Made by a program: the position numbers and the translations under genes | The notes under the pieces: generated by a model | Told to the model about the DNA's origin: nothing | Database searches by the model: none | The model's input: only the letters and a program-made list of their open reading frames with translations | DNA from: a virus | Reading direction: 5' to 3' (one strand) | IMG/VR virus record: IMGVR_UViG_3300046170_000450 | Location: 22,912 to 86,911 of that record | DNA: 64,000 nt | Shown: piece by piece, positions 7,480 to 14,457 of the stretch | How the letters are laid out: each line of letters starts with the position of its first letter | How positions within the stretch are numbered: position 1 is the first letter of the stretch

Positions 7480-7508
7480 TCGGTAGGGTGTGAAAGCCCT
7501 GCCGATTT
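7480..7508 (+). terminator. intrinsic terminator
   Basis: Hairpin CGGTAGGG...CCCTGCCG followed by a run of eight T. It lies just downstream of the RuvB-like gene and ends the rightward early block. Confidence 0.8.
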
Positions 7509-7629
7509 TTTTTGCGCCCAAATAAGCTCGACAATCTATACCACATCAAATATAGCTGACAATTCGTATCAAGTCAAATAAAGAGTAATATATATACTAT
7601 ACAAAAAAAAGAATAAGCTGCCAAAATTA

Positions 7630-7708
7630 CATAAGTTGTTGAATATCAAGGGTTTGCGGGATCGCGGGGGCCCCAGCCCCGCAAGTCATTGACTTACAGG
7701 GACTTATG
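7630..7708. repeat. palindromic repeat element, copy 1
   Basis: First of ten 78-80 bp elements. Each has two copies of a short imperfect palindrome (core TTGANTATCAA between AAGTC-like and GACTT-like ends) flanking a GC-rich dyad. The two halves are inverse complements, so one strand can fold into a stem of about 27 bp. This copy lies at the 3' end of the leftmost - strand gene. Confidence 0.85.
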
Positions 7709-7711
7709 GGA

Positions 7712-7930
7712 TCAGTAGTCTGGTTCGTCAGGCAGGTGATCAAAGTAGTTGCAGGGGTCACGAAACCCAACATCTGCATCAGGGTAGGCAGCTTGAGCCT
7801 CCTCAATGGTGTCGAAGTTATCGACGAAGCGTTTGCAGGTTTGACCCGCAAGCACTGAAGACTCAGGGTATTCCCCGAACTCATAGACGGAGAAGCCCCC
7901 GCCTTTCCCATTTTCTATTGTTTTATCCAT
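7712..7930 (-). CDS. small hypothetical protein (72 aa)
   Basis: A 72-residue acidic protein (GGGFSVYEFGEYPESSVLAG, then a CKRFVDNFDTIEEAQAAYPD helix). Its pattern of strands followed by an 'F.TxEEAxAAYPDA' helix is common among small phage and plasmid proteins of unknown function. It has its own leaderless promoter, and a palindromic repeat begins just after its stop. Confidence 0.6.
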   Translation of the reverse strand: MDKTIENGKGGGFSVYEFGEYPESSVLAGQTCKRFVDNFDTIEEAQAAYPDADVGFRDPCNYFDHLPDEPDY

Positions 7931-7937
7931 AACTAAC

Positions 7938-7965
7938 AGTATGGTTATTTTTTTGTGGTTGTCAA
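7938..7965 (-). promoter_or_regulatory. leaderless sigma-70-like promoter
   Basis: On the - strand: TTGACA, 16 nt, CATACT, then 7 nt to the ATG at 7930. An A/T tract (UP-like) lies upstream. Confidence 0.75.
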
Positions 7966-7992
7966 TAGATTTTTTAAAATTTATTTAAATTT

Positions 7993-8070
7993 GTAAGTCG
8001 TTCTATATCAAGGAGTTGCGCGTCGGGGTGGGCCCCAGCCCCGCAAGTGCCTGATAGTCAAGCACTTACG
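7993..8070. repeat. palindromic repeat element, copy 2
   Basis: A diverged copy (left half reads TTCTATATCAA). The GC core GGGGTGGGCCCC is retained. It lies at the 3' end of the gene at 8074-8250. Confidence 0.8.
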
Positions 8071-8073
8071 AAT

Positions 8074-8250
8074 TTAATCGTCGTGGATTAAATGCGGGCG
8101 CGATTTATACCAAGCCCTGATCATTGCAGAAGTCCAATTCTTGGGCTCGCTTTCAAGCCAAGAGCGCGGCTTCTTTTCGTAAAGCTCAATCTCTTTAGCC
8201 ACACGAATTTTTTTCTCTTGTTCCGTTTCTTTTTTAAAGGGTAGTTTCAT
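8074..8250 (-). CDS. small basic protein (58 aa)
   Basis: A 58-residue protein starting MKLPFKKETEQEKKIRVAKE and ending RPHLIHDD. It is helical and strongly charged, with three Trp in the second half (RSWLES, KNWTSAMIRAWY). A palindromic repeat abuts its stop. No family recognised. Confidence 0.5.
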   Translation of the reverse strand: MKLPFKKETEQEKKIRVAKEIELYEKKPRSWLESEPKNWTSAMIRAWYKSRPHLIHDD

Positions 8251-8349
8251 TTTAGTCTAATGGTTTTTTGTGTTTGGTTTTTCGGTTGTATTTCGATCTG
8301 TCAAAAAAAGGGCGGGAGGGCAAAAGCCCTTGCCCCTTGCGAACACTTT

Positions 8350-8559
8350 TCAAGATGTTCCGAAGATTAAGTTTTGGAGGAATTGATTTTGCCATTTGCG
8401 GGAGTCCTGTTCGGGTGTCCTATTTTCAAGGGTCGTATTAAAGCGCGAGAACTCGTCTTGCAAGTCGGCTTCGGTTGTGGGCAATTGCCCAATTTGGTCG
8501 GTTGGATTTTTTTGTTCACAGATTTTTTTGATTAGGTTATATCGTTCAGTATGATTCAT
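8350..8559 (-). CDS. small hypothetical protein (69 aa)
   Basis: Helical, polar protein (MNHTERYNLIKKICEQKNPT ... WQNQFLQNLIFGTS) of no recognised family. It lies between the Gp88-like gene and the 58-residue gene on the same strand. About 100 bp of non-coding sequence separates it from the next gene. Confidence 0.5.
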   Translation of the reverse strand: MNHTERYNLIKKICEQKNPTDQIGQLPTTEADLQDEFSRFNTTLENRTPEQDSRKWQNQFLQNLIFGTS

Positions 8560-8612
8560 GATTGAGGGTTATTATTAGTAGAATTAAGAGGGTTAGAACT
8601 ATTATCATTTTG

Positions 8613-9320
8613 TTAGCCTATAACAAAACCTGTTTCGTCCTTCTTGGCAAGTCCTTTTTGCACAAGTCCTACAATTTTATTTTTACCATCCAAGAAACGC
8701 AAGTCAGTTTCATCGCCGTTAACAACTTTAACAGACTTCCAAGACTTTGGAAACTCATTGCGAAAGACTGCCGCGACATTTCCGCCAAGCTTGAGAACCA
8801 AGTCAACCAAGTTGTCATTGCATTCACTGCGCGAAAAAGTAAGATGGTAGTTGCTTGGCATTTTACCTTTGAGATATTTTTGCATACGAGGAAAAGACTT
8901 GGTATAATCGTAGAATTGAACATCTGGATACATTTCCATAAGCGAAAGCTTTTTTCCGTCCGATTCAACCTTTATGCTTTCCCAAGGCAAGTCACTTGTA
9001 AGATTAAGACGGAAGCAAGGCTTCATATCTTTTTTTGCGGAAAGCTTAACAGCGTTGCCAATCTCTTTAGCAAGTTGCCAAGTAAAAGCATTTTTATCGG
9101 CAAAGAATTTTTGTGTTTTTGCAATGCGAGATTTTTGAACATTCGACATCGCGCCACGTCCAGCGGTGTTAAGACAAGCGGCGGCGCATCCAGCAGAAGC
9201 GTGAGCGCAAACATTTTTGCCAGCTAAGTTAAAAGGCGCAAGGTGCAGACCAAAAGTAGTCCAGCCAAGTTTTTCGCCTTTGATTGTTTTCGAGTTTCCT
9301 GAGTTTAGTAGTTTAGTCAT
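8613..9320 (-). CDS. Gp88-like phage protein
   Basis: The 235-residue product matches the phage 'gene product 88' family. It opens LNSGNSKTIKGEKLGWTTFG, followed by LHLAPFNLAGKNVCAHASAG and CAAACLNTAGRGAMSNV. The family signature is a cysteine-rich motif, here C-(7)-C-(3)-C, followed by an AGRG turn. The cysteines could hold a metal or cluster. Family members occur in actinobacteriophages and other phages; no activity is established to my knowledge. It has its own leaderless promoter. Confidence 0.75.
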   Translation of the reverse strand: MTKLLNSGNSKTIKGEKLGWTTFGLHLAPFNLAGKNVCAHASAGCAAACLNTAGRGAMSNVQKSRIAKTQKFFADKNAFTWQLAKEIGNAVKLSAKKDMKPCFRLNLTSDLPWESIKVESDGKKLSLMEMYPDVQFYDYTKSFPRMQKYLKGKMPSNYHLTFSRSECNDNLVDLVLKLGGNVAAVFRNEFPKSWKSVKVVNGDETDLRFLDGKNKIVGLVQKGLAKKDETGFVIG

Positions 9321-9327
9321 AAAAGGT

Positions 9328-9356
9328 ATTATCTTATTTTTTATTAGTTAAGTCAA
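9328..9356 (-). promoter_or_regulatory. leaderless sigma-70-like promoter
   Basis: TTGACT, 17 nt, GATAAT, then 7 nt to the ATG at 9320, with A/T tracts upstream. Confidence 0.7.
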
Positions 9357-9436
9357 GGGATTTTCTAACAAAATTTAAAAAAACTTTTTTAAAAAAAGAC
9401 TTGACAGCCGAGCGAAGAGCTAGGTAAAAAAAGTTT

Positions 9437-9516
9437 CGTAAGTCGTTGAATACCAAGGACTTACGCGTCGCGGGGGGCCGCGGCCCCGCAAGTCGTTGAT
9501 TATCAAGCACTTATGA
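9437..9516. repeat. palindromic repeat element, copy 3
   Basis: A well-conserved copy with both TTGANTANCAA half-palindromes and a GC core. Here a separate intrinsic terminator lies between the repeat and the upstream gene, so the repeat is not the only 3' signal. Confidence 0.85.
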
Positions 9517-9536
9517 ATGTCAAGTAAAAAAGAAAA

Positions 9537-9561
9537 AGCCCCGCCCTTTCGGGCGAGGCGG
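9537..9561 (-). terminator. intrinsic terminator of the DUF932-like gene
   Basis: On the - strand a GC-rich hairpin (CGCCTCGCCC-GAAA-GGGCGGGGC) is followed by TTTTTC and more T. Confidence 0.75.
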
Positions 9562-9571
9562 TGAGGCTAGG

Positions 9572-10357
9572 CTAGGAAGCGTTTAAAACCAGCTCGCTTT
9601 GCGGAGCTTTCGCCCCTGCGTAGGTGTCGAGGACACTATACAGCGAGTTGGAGCGATTCGCCACGTTGAGCGAGTTGCCGCGCCACACGTTCGTGAAGGC
9701 GTTTTGAAGCGACCAAAGGTCACGCCCCTCGAAATTCTCATGCTCTGGCTTGTGCCATTGTCCGAAGATGTCGGCAATTTGAGTTTTGCCACACGCACCA
9801 GCTTGGAAGCCGCGCAAGATAAGATCATGCGCCGTGCGGTCATCAATCTCGCAAGACTTGTAAGAGTCAATGCGATTGTCGGAAGTAGTCCAAGAATCCA
9901 TCAACTGCCCAATCGCACGAGAAATGATTTGCGGTAAGTCGCGCATGATGTGAGTAGTATGACGGCGACCAAGCACAATCTCATTAGAGAAGATCAGATT
10001 AGAGCAAACGAAAGGTGCGTCACCTGCCGAGATGCCTGCACGGAACGCTTTGTCGTGCGAGTTGCGGAGGCACATGACTGTGCCAACGTCATCCCCATGC
10101 TTGCGACCTACGCCGCTAACTTGGAAAAGACCAAAGTAGCGTTGCCCGTAGCGGTGCAAAGCATGATGCTCTTGCACAATGTCAAGCGAAGGGTTGTTGT
10201 CGATAGCCGAGCGAAACTCAGAAACCAAAGCATCGTGAGCAACTGGAGTCCAGCGATCAGAAGCCTCTGGAGTTTTCACAGCTTTGACTTCATCAAAGTC
10301 GCATTGCTTTGATTCGCAAACATTAAGGTTGAGGAAGTTTTCGTTGATAGTAACCAT
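9572..10357 (-). CDS. DUF932-like protein
   Basis: The 261-residue protein resembles the DUF932 phage/plasmid family. Typical features are a central VGTVMCLRNSHDKAFRAG-like strand-turn-strand, the FVCSNLIFSNE segment, and a long helical C-terminal half. Codon use is more GC-rich than in the neighbouring small genes. The promoter is TTGACA, 17 nt, TAAGAT (10398-10426) with a leader of about 40 nt. DUF932 proteins are common near early or replication genes, but the activity is unknown. Confidence 0.7.
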   Translation of the reverse strand: MVTINENFLNLNVCESKQCDFDEVKAVKTPEASDRWTPVAHDALVSEFRSAIDNNPSLDIVQEHHALHRYGQRYFGLFQVSGVGRKHGDDVGTVMCLRNSHDKAFRAGISAGDAPFVCSNLIFSNEIVLGRRHTTHIMRDLPQIISRAIGQLMDSWTTSDNRIDSYKSCEIDDRTAHDLILRGFQAGACGKTQIADIFGQWHKPEHENFEGRDLWSLQNAFTNVWRGNSLNVANRSNSLYSVLDTYAGAKAPQSELVLNAS

Positions 10358-10397
10358 AGTATTAGTATTTAGTATTATTATTTAATTGTGAGATTAC

Positions 10398-10426
10398 ATC
10401 TTATAAGAAAAGTGGTGTGGTGTCAA
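10398..10426 (-). promoter_or_regulatory. sigma-70-like promoter with a normal leader
   Basis: TTGACA, 17 nt, TAAGAT. The ATG at 10357 is about 40 nt downstream. Confidence 0.6.
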
Positions 10427-10504
10427 GCGTTTATCGAAATAAAAATGAAATATTTTTTGTTTTTAAACTGGCATGGATCTTGAGCCTAGGAGCAGTCAAG
10501 GTTC

Positions 10505-10584
10505 CGTAAGTCGTTGTTTATCAAGGACTTGCGGGCGCGGGGGGGCCGCAGTCCACGCAAGCCGTTGAATATCAACAACTTATG
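10505..10584. repeat. palindromic repeat element, copy 4
   Basis: The right half contains the TGA stop codon of the gene at 10572-10943, so the repeat and the 3' coding end overlap. A TGGCATG-N4-TTGA string lies 30 bp to its left. Confidence 0.85.
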
Positions 10585-10943
10585 AGACTAGCCTTTATCA
10601 TTGTAGGTGTCACTTCCACAGAGCCGACTTTGACGGGATAGCGATTAGGGTTAGCCACATAGAAAAATCTGTGCGATTGGTAAGGGTTATATTTTACCAA
10701 CTCAACGGGAGTTTTCTTTGGCTGCTCAACTCTTTCGCCAATGATGAAAGCATGAACGTTTTTTCTTTTCTGTTCCAAGACTCTTCTACGTCCTGCTTGC
10801 GAGACTTCAAAAGAAGCATTGTTCAAAAAGATTTGCTGAACGTGATCTGTAACACGCCAACCTTTTCCCTCGACCCATGATTGAACCGAAAGGCATTTTT
10901 TGTTGAGGTTGCGATAGACTCTGACTTTGTTTTTGTTTACCAT
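10572..10943 (-). CDS. conserved basic phage protein (123 aa)
   Basis: Opens MVNKNKVRVYRNLNKKCLSV, then has an SQAGRRRVLEQKRKNVHAFI segment and a VKYNPYQSHRFFYV segment. I recognise this 'VRVYRNLHK..SVQ / RKNVHAF..G / YNPY' pattern as a recurring phage hypothetical family of unknown function. It is rich in Arg and Lys. The final codons lie inside a palindromic repeat. The start overlaps the end of the upstream gene. Confidence 0.65.
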   Translation of the reverse strand: MVNKNKVRVYRNLNKKCLSVQSWVEGKGWRVTDHVQQIFLNNASFEVSQAGRRRVLEQKRKNVHAFIIGERVEQPKKTPVELVKYNPYQSHRFFYVANPNRYPVKVGSVEVTPTMIKASLISC

Positions 10944-11116
10944 GCTGTGCTTTGTATTTCTTTTCTGTGTTCTTCGTAGGTTTCGATGTACTCCTGCAAG
11001 TCGCCAAGTGTTTCAAACCTAGCTAGTTTTTCTTCGTCTTCCATGCACTCTACCACAATGTCTCCACCTTCTTCGTAGTGTTCGTAACAGTATTCATTTA
11101 TTTGTTCGATTGTCAT
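10937..11116 (-). CDS. small acidic protein (59 aa)
   Basis: A 59-residue, strongly acidic helical protein (EYCYEHYEEGGDIVVECMED, LGDLQEYIETYEEH). Its start lies 1 nt from the upstream gene's stop and its stop overlaps the ATG of the next gene (ATGGTAA), so these three genes form a tight operon. Family unknown. Confidence 0.55.
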   Translation of the reverse strand: MTIEQINEYCYEHYEEGGDIVVECMEDEEKLARFETLGDLQEYIETYEEHRKEIQSTAW

Positions 11117-11117
11117 A

Positions 11118-11459
11118 TTATAGTTCCTCCCATCCGACTGATTTACACATTAAGGTTGTTGGGTGTCCGTTAGAATCACGGATCTTAACGACATCGCCAA
11201 CGCTTGTCGAGTGAAAAGTTTCCTTGTCCGAGCAGTTTTCCCACAGAGCCAAAAGAATTTTTTCGTGCGCTTTGGTTATAAGCTCAATCGGTGCGTTGGT
11301 TACGTGAAACAAAAGCTCAGCAAGCTTTGACGGAATGTGTGGATAATCGATGTGTTCTGCATTCAGTCGAACAGAGAAAACGCATTTTCGAGCGACTTCC
11401 CATTTCTGAACAAAAGGTTCATCTTCAGAGCGGTGTAGTGATAAGGTTATTGTTTTCAT
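11118..11459 (-). CDS. hypothetical protein (113 aa)
   Basis: A mixed alpha/beta protein (MKTITLSLHRSEDEPFVQKW, a long helix, then TSVGDVVKIRDSNGHPTTLM and KSVGWEEL). It is first in a three-gene operon and has a leaderless promoter. The C-terminal 'GDVVKI.D..G....C.S.GW' pattern suggests a small beta barrel. No established family is identified. Confidence 0.55.
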   Translation of the reverse strand: MKTITLSLHRSEDEPFVQKWEVARKCVFSVRLNAEHIDYPHIPSKLAELLFHVTNAPIELITKAHEKILLALWENCSDKETFHSTSVGDVVKIRDSNGHPTTLMCKSVGWEEL

Positions 11460-11465
11460 ATTAGT

Positions 11466-11494
11466 ATAATGTATTATTTTTTGTGATTAGTCAA
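11466..11494 (-). promoter_or_regulatory. leaderless sigma-70-like promoter
   Basis: TTGACT, 17 nt, CATTAT, then 6 nt to the ATG at 11459. Confidence 0.7.
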
Positions 11495-11497
11495 GCA

Positions 11498-11788
11498 TTA
11501 CTTTGCATAAGACGCATCGTAACCATTTTCTTCTAAGATTTGAATAATTGACGGAGATAGAGCAAAAACTCCATCATAGTCAACCAACTCTTTGCCCTCA
11601 AACCAAAGACCTCCTTCGGCATACCATTCTCCTCCTCCTGTTTTTTCATCGTACATTTCAAACGAGCCATAGTTTTTGTTTGGCTGTACATGCACGGATA
11701 TATTCATCTGCACTCCATTTTCTTCACGGATTGTTCCGAATGAGTTTTCGAGGGCGAGGTCTTCAGTAGTTGTTTTTGTGATGTTCAT
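11498..11788 (-). CDS. hypothetical protein (96 aa)
   Basis: An acidic, beta-rich 96-residue protein (MNISVHVQPNKNYGSFEMYD, GGGEWYAEGGLWFEGKELVD). No family recognised. Its promoter region is nearly identical to that of the neighbouring gene over about 25 bp, which points to local duplication of promoters. Confidence 0.55.
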   Translation of the reverse strand: MNITKTTTEDLALENSFGTIREENGVQMNISVHVQPNKNYGSFEMYDEKTGGGEWYAEGGLWFEGKELVDYDGVFALSPSIIQILEENGYDASYAK

Positions 11789-11794
11789 ATTAGT

Positions 11795-11823
11795 ATAATG
11801 TATTATTTGATTCGGCGAGTCAA
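11795..11823 (-). promoter_or_regulatory. leaderless sigma-70-like promoter
   Basis: TTGACT, 17 nt, CATTAT, then 6 nt to the ATG at 11788. The AT-only stretch at 11830-11858 would act as an UP element. Confidence 0.7.
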
Positions 11824-11859
11824 CCCCTTTTTTAAAATTTATTTAAATTTATTTAAATT

Positions 11860-11938
11860 CGTAAGTTGTTGATTATCAAGCACTTGCGGGTCTGCACTGG
11901 CCCCCGCCGCGCAAGTCGTTGACCACCAAGGACTTACA
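11860..11938. repeat. palindromic repeat element, copy 5
   Basis: The half-palindromes are GATTATCAAG and GACCACCAAG. The centre is GC-rich but less symmetric. It lies downstream of the tRNA-Ser unit rather than of a protein gene. Confidence 0.85.
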
Positions 11939-11963
11939 GAACTCTTAATCCATATAGCGAAAA

Positions 11964-11999
11964 GCCGCCTTACCCCAAACACACAAAGGGTAAGACGGC
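11964..11999 (-). terminator. hairpin after tRNA-Ser, probable terminator
   Basis: On the - strand the arms GCCGTCTTACCC and GGGTAAGGCGGC pair with one mismatch, followed by TTTTC. A sister hairpin of the same design lies on the other side of the tRNA. Confidence 0.6.
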
Positions 12000-12049
12000 A
12001 CACACACGTTGCACACACTACAACAAAAGAATTCAAGCTGGCTTTAAAA

Positions 12050-12140
12050 TGGCAGAGAAGATGGGATTCGAACCCATGGAACCTTTTTGAGGTTCACCTC
12101 TTTAGCAAAGAAGCGCTTTCGACCGCTCAGCCACTTCTCT
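12050..12140 (-). tRNA. tRNA-Ser (GCT)
   Basis: A type II tRNA with AGAGAAG acceptor arm, anticodon loop TTGCTAA (GCT, reading AGC/AGT), long variable arm, GGTTCGAATCC T arm and encoded CCA. It stands alone, 7 kb from the main tRNA cluster. Confidence 0.95.
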
Positions 12141-12150
12141 AGAAATTTAA

Positions 12151-12193
12151 GCCGCCTCGCCCTAACCGCAAGATAGTCACAAGACGAGACGGC
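12151..12193 (-). terminator. hairpin upstream of tRNA-Ser
   Basis: Arms GCCGTCTCGTC and GGCGAGGCGGC pair with two mismatches. Together with the following GGCACACACAC-type sequence it forms a direct repeat of the 11964-12030 flank. It probably ends the transcript of the gene at 12221-12472. Confidence 0.5.
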
Positions 12194-12220
12194 ACACACA
12201 CATGTTACAACAACAAAAGG

Positions 12221-12472
12221 TTAGACAAGTTTAATTTTTTCGATTCTGTGCTTATAGAAAGAACGGATGCCGCTATGCTTCGCGCCAGTGGCGTAAGAGT
12301 AGGTATTGAACATATCGCCCAAGTCTTCAATGAAGTTCATGTCAATGACATAAGAGCCGACAGTTTCATCAGACTTTTTCTTGTAGGTGATTTGAGCCAT
12401 ATTATTCTTAGCGAAAGCGCGACGAACAGCAAGGCGGGTTTTTTGGATTGGATTTAGTTTTAGGTTTTTCAT
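12221..12472 (-). CDS. small WYL-like beta protein (83 aa)
   Basis: After a basic N-terminus (LNPIQKTRLAVRRAFAKN) the sequence reads ITYKKKSDETVGSYVI and ends with a GIRSFYKHRIEKIKLV strand pair. This spacing resembles the WYL domain, in which a conserved R.F...RI segment closes an SH3-like barrel. It is much shorter than full WYL regulators, so ligand binding is only suggested. A GGAGAAAAG box precedes the start. Confidence 0.45.
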   Translation of the reverse strand: MKNLKLNPIQKTRLAVRRAFAKNNMAQITYKKKSDETVGSYVIDMNFIEDLGDMFNTYSYATGAKHSGIRSFYKHRIEKIKLV

Positions 12473-12514
12473 GTTTTCTTTTCTCCGTTTTGGATTTTCG
12501 ATTGTTAAGATTAT

Positions 12515-12542
12515 ATCTTAGCAGATTTTTATGTTATGTCAA
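12515..12542 (-). promoter_or_regulatory. sigma-70-like promoter with a Shine-Dalgarno leader
   Basis: TTGACA, 16 nt, TAAGAT. About 42 nt of leader contains a GGAGAAAAG ribosome site, so this gene is conventionally translated. Confidence 0.6.
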
Positions 12543-12836
12543 TACTTTTTTAGGAAGTTTTGCGATTTTTTCTAACAAGTCATTAGCAGAGTCTACATTA
12601 AGGAAGCCTGCGACATCGTCTGTAATTTCTGGGTGTTTGGCAATGCATCCATTCTCATCCAGCAATGCAAGCTCTAAGCCGTAAGAAGAATCGTGTAGGA
12701 CTACAGAAGCTCCATAGCCATTAGGAAACTCAAAAATCTTTTGCCAACCAAAAAGTTCTTTACGTTCGGTTAATGTCATAGTGTGATGAGAGGTGGATGA
12801 GACTTTGAATATTTGTTGTATGGTGTCTTTGTTCAT
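12534..12836 (-). CDS. hypothetical protein (100 aa)
   Basis: The ATG at 12836 is chosen because it lies 7 nt after a -10 box; a longer frame would run through that promoter. The 100-residue product has a central beta segment (PNGYGASVVLHDSSYGLELA) and helices on both sides. The 3' end encodes the -35 region of the downstream gene. Function unknown. Confidence 0.6.
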   Translation of the reverse strand: MNKDTIQQIFKVSSTSHHTMTLTERKELFGWQKIFEFPNGYGASVVLHDSSYGLELALLDENGCIAKHPEITDDVAGFLNVDSANDLLEKIAKLPKKVLT

Positions 12837-12843
12837 AAGGCGT

Positions 12844-12872
12844 ATAATATTATTATTTGTTTTGGTTGTCAA
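12844..12872 (-). promoter_or_regulatory. leaderless sigma-70-like promoter
   Basis: TTGACA, 17 nt, TATTAT, then 7 nt to the ATG at 12836. Confidence 0.75.
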
Positions 12873-12978
12873 GGTTTTGTTTGAAGTTTCTTCTCCACCT
12901 CGCAAGACCAAGCATTCCTATGCGCTTGAAGGTCTCCCAATTTGGCTTGGGGTCTGACAGTTCTAGCCATATTTTCAT
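12853..12978 (-). CDS. possible 41-residue protein
   Basis: A short frame (MKIWLELSDPKPNWETFKRI, then GMLGLARWRRNFKQ) that reads like a folded basic peptide. A TTGCTA, 16 nt, TATACT promoter-like string lies upstream at about 13002-13030. Its 3' end contains the -35 box of the next gene. The start is uncertain because a longer frame continues upstream. Confidence 0.4.
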   Translation of the reverse strand: MKIWLELSDPKPNWETFKRIGMLGLARWRRNFKQNLDNQNK

Positions 12979-13130
12979 TCTTCGTTTGGGATCTATATTC
13001 ACACCTAATAGTATACCAAACCGAATCGAAATAGCAAGCAAATAAATAGCAAATCGAACACTTTTTTACGGCAAATAGTGTAAAGTATTGATAGTCAAGG
13101 ACTTCGGGAACAAAAAAAACTTACAGGTTC

Positions 13131-13209
13131 TGTAAGTTGCTGACTATCAAAGACTTGCGGGTCGGGGCGGGCCCTGGCCTCGCAAGTCGTTGAGAAACAA
13201 GGACTTACA
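13131..13209. repeat. palindromic repeat element, copy 6, with an extra half unit
   Basis: A full element. An additional diverged half palindrome (TTGATAGTCAAGGACTT) lies 25 bp to its left at about 13088-13105, giving three half units in tandem here. Confidence 0.8.
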
Positions 13210-13399
13210 CAGTCCCAACGTGCTCCCCGTCGCGCTCGATCGCCCAGCCCTCGTAGAGGTCGATATGCCTCACGTCACCACGCCCAACAGTAGGGCAGTA
13301 GATCATGGCGAGTTGCCCGCAAGAATAGGTGAACATCACCTGCACAGTGCGAGCGTGGTTGCGAGTCGGGCGGAGGAGATCGTCTTTTTTGATTATCAT
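13205..13399 (-). CDS. hypothetical protein (64 aa)
   Basis: A 64-residue protein (LRPTRNHARTVQVMFTYSCG, then RHIDLYEGWAIERDGEHVGT) with the look of a short beta-rich domain. No family recognised. It is a single-gene unit with a leaderless promoter in front and a palindromic repeat over its stop. Confidence 0.55.
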   Translation of the reverse strand: MIIKKDDLLRPTRNHARTVQVMFTYSCGQLAMIYCPTVGRGDVRHIDLYEGWAIERDGEHVGTV

Positions 13400-13405
13400 G
13401 ACTAC

Positions 13406-13433
13406 AGTCTAACAAAAAAAATCGTTCTGTCAA
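13406..13433 (-). promoter_or_regulatory. leaderless sigma-70-like promoter
   Basis: TTGACA, 16 nt, TAGACT, then 6 nt to the ATG at 13399. Long A/T tracts lie upstream at 13437-13465. Confidence 0.7.
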
Positions 13434-13470
13434 CTGTTTTTTTAAAAAAAATTAAAAAAAATTTAGATTA

Positions 13471-13549
13471 CATAAGTTATTGATCACCAAGTACTTGCGC
13501 CGCTCACGCCGCCCCCGCCCCGCAAGTCGTTGACTATCAAGGACTTATG
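13471..13549. repeat. palindromic repeat element, copy 7
   Basis: The halves are TTGATCACCAAG and TTGACTATCAAG. The core is GCCCCCGCCCCGC. The right half contains the stop codon of the gene at 13537-13743. Confidence 0.85.
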
Positions 13550-13743
13550 AGTTCCTCTTCTCTCTCTTCGCGGACTAGGTCAAAGACCTCGGCTAGGGTC
13601 TTCACCTCACCCGTTTCGCCGTTGGTGAGGGTTTCCTTGTTGCCACAAGGCTCGCAGAATTCGAGCCAGTCGCTACCGAGAACGAGGGTGTTGGTACCGC
13701 CCATAGGGCGGCGAGTGTCGCAGAAACAGCAATGATCAGCCAT
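13537..13743 (-). CDS. small zinc-finger-like protein (68 aa)
   Basis: Two cysteine pairs, CCFC at residues 5-8 and CEPC at about 30-33, are separated by about 22 residues, consistent with one zinc-binding knuckle pair. A helical, acidic C-terminus follows (LAEVFDLVREEREEE). Such proteins are frequent in phage accessory regions and may bind nucleic acid or host proteins; no target is evident. Its last codons lie in a palindromic repeat. Confidence 0.6.
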   Translation of the reverse strand: MADHCCFCDTRRPMGGTNTLVLGSDWLEFCEPCGNKETLTNGETGEVKTLAEVFDLVREEREEELISP

Positions 13744-13763
13744 AATTTTTTGTGTGGTTAGGG

Positions 13764-13958
13764 TTAGCGGAAGTCAGCGTTGTGCATGAGTTCCTGTTGG
13801 AAAAGTCGCTCTTGGCGTTGAGCCTCGCCACGCTCGCGCTCGGATTGCTCGCGAAGCATTGCAGTTTCAAACTCGGCGAACTCAGCCTCGGACAAGTCAG
13901 CCCAAGGGTCGAAGGAAGCAGGAGTGGCGGAAGGAGTGGATGTATTTTTGATTGTCAT
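13764..13958 (-). CDS. small hypothetical protein (64 aa)
   Basis: A Ser/Thr/Pro-rich N-terminus precedes a long charged helix (EFAEFETAMLREQSERERGE, AQRQERLFQQEL). Probably an extended helical protein. The upstream -10 box (ATTCTT) is weak but the TTGACA box and the spacing follow the leaderless pattern. Confidence 0.5.
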   Translation of the reverse strand: MTIKNTSTPSATPASFDPWADLSEAEFAEFETAMLREQSERERGEAQRQERLFQQELMHNADFR

Positions 13959-13964
13959 AATTAA

Positions 13965-13993
13965 AAGAATAAGAAAAAAGGTTAGGCTGTCAA
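13965..13993 (-). promoter_or_regulatory. probable leaderless promoter with weak -10
   Basis: TTGACA, 17 nt, ATTCTT, then 6 nt to the ATG at 13958. Confidence 0.45.
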
Positions 13994-14012
13994 GGCTTTT
14001 GCGAAAAAAAGA

Positions 14013-14252
14013 TTAGAAATCTGACATTCTTTCTTCGCGTTCCATCGCGTCCCAAGCCTCGTCGTCGAGTTGCTTTTGAGAAGGGACAGGAAGCGGAGCG
14101 ACCTCGTCGAGGCGAGAGACGGGAACCCACTGTTCGCCGCCATCTTCATCCAAGACCCAAGCGAGACCCATCTTGACGTCACCGACAAAGACAGGGATGG
14201 AAAGATCGAGGAGGGCTTCTGTGCCAGATTTGATTTGTGTTGTAGTTATCAT
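14013..14252 (-). CDS. hypothetical protein (79 aa)
   Basis: A beta-rich N-terminal domain (TEALLDLSIPVFVGDVKMGL, then EQWVPVSRLDEV) is followed by an acidic helix (DDEAWDAMEREERMSDF). No family recognised. It is preceded by its own leaderless promoter. Confidence 0.55.
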   Translation of the reverse strand: MITTTQIKSGTEALLDLSIPVFVGDVKMGLAWVLDEDGGEQWVPVSRLDEVAPLPVPSQKQLDDEAWDAMEREERMSDF

Positions 14253-14258
14253 ACGAGT

Positions 14259-14287
14259 ATTGTATCAGAGAAAATCGGAAAAGTCAA
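14259..14287 (-). promoter_or_regulatory. leaderless sigma-70-like promoter
   Basis: TTGACT, 17 nt, TACAAT, then 6 nt to the ATG at 14252. Confidence 0.7.
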
Positions 14288-14377
14288 CCCCTAAACGCAT
14301 CTTTTTTTGCTTTTTTTTAACTTTTTTTTCGTGCGGCAGATTGGCACGGCAATTGACACGAGCGCAGTTCGGGGTTT

Positions 14378-14457
14378 CGTAAGTCGTTGTATATCAAGCA
14401 CTTGCGCGGCGGGGCGGGCCCCCGACCCGTAAGTCGTTGACTATCAGTAACTTACAG
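14378..14457. repeat. palindromic repeat element, copy 8
   Basis: The outer ends and GC core (GCGGGGCGGGCCCCC) are conserved. The TAA stop of the lysozyme-like gene is formed by the edge of the repeat. A TTGGCACG-N4-TTGA string lies 20 bp to its left. Confidence 0.85.

Noticed and set aside
8562-9227. Open frame of 221 codons on the + strand opposite the Gp88-like gene
   Set aside because: Antisense to a gene with a recognised family and its own promoter; the translated protein looks random.
9599-10312. Two + strand frames opposite the DUF932-like gene
   Set aside because: Antisense shadows; codon pattern and composition do not look coding.
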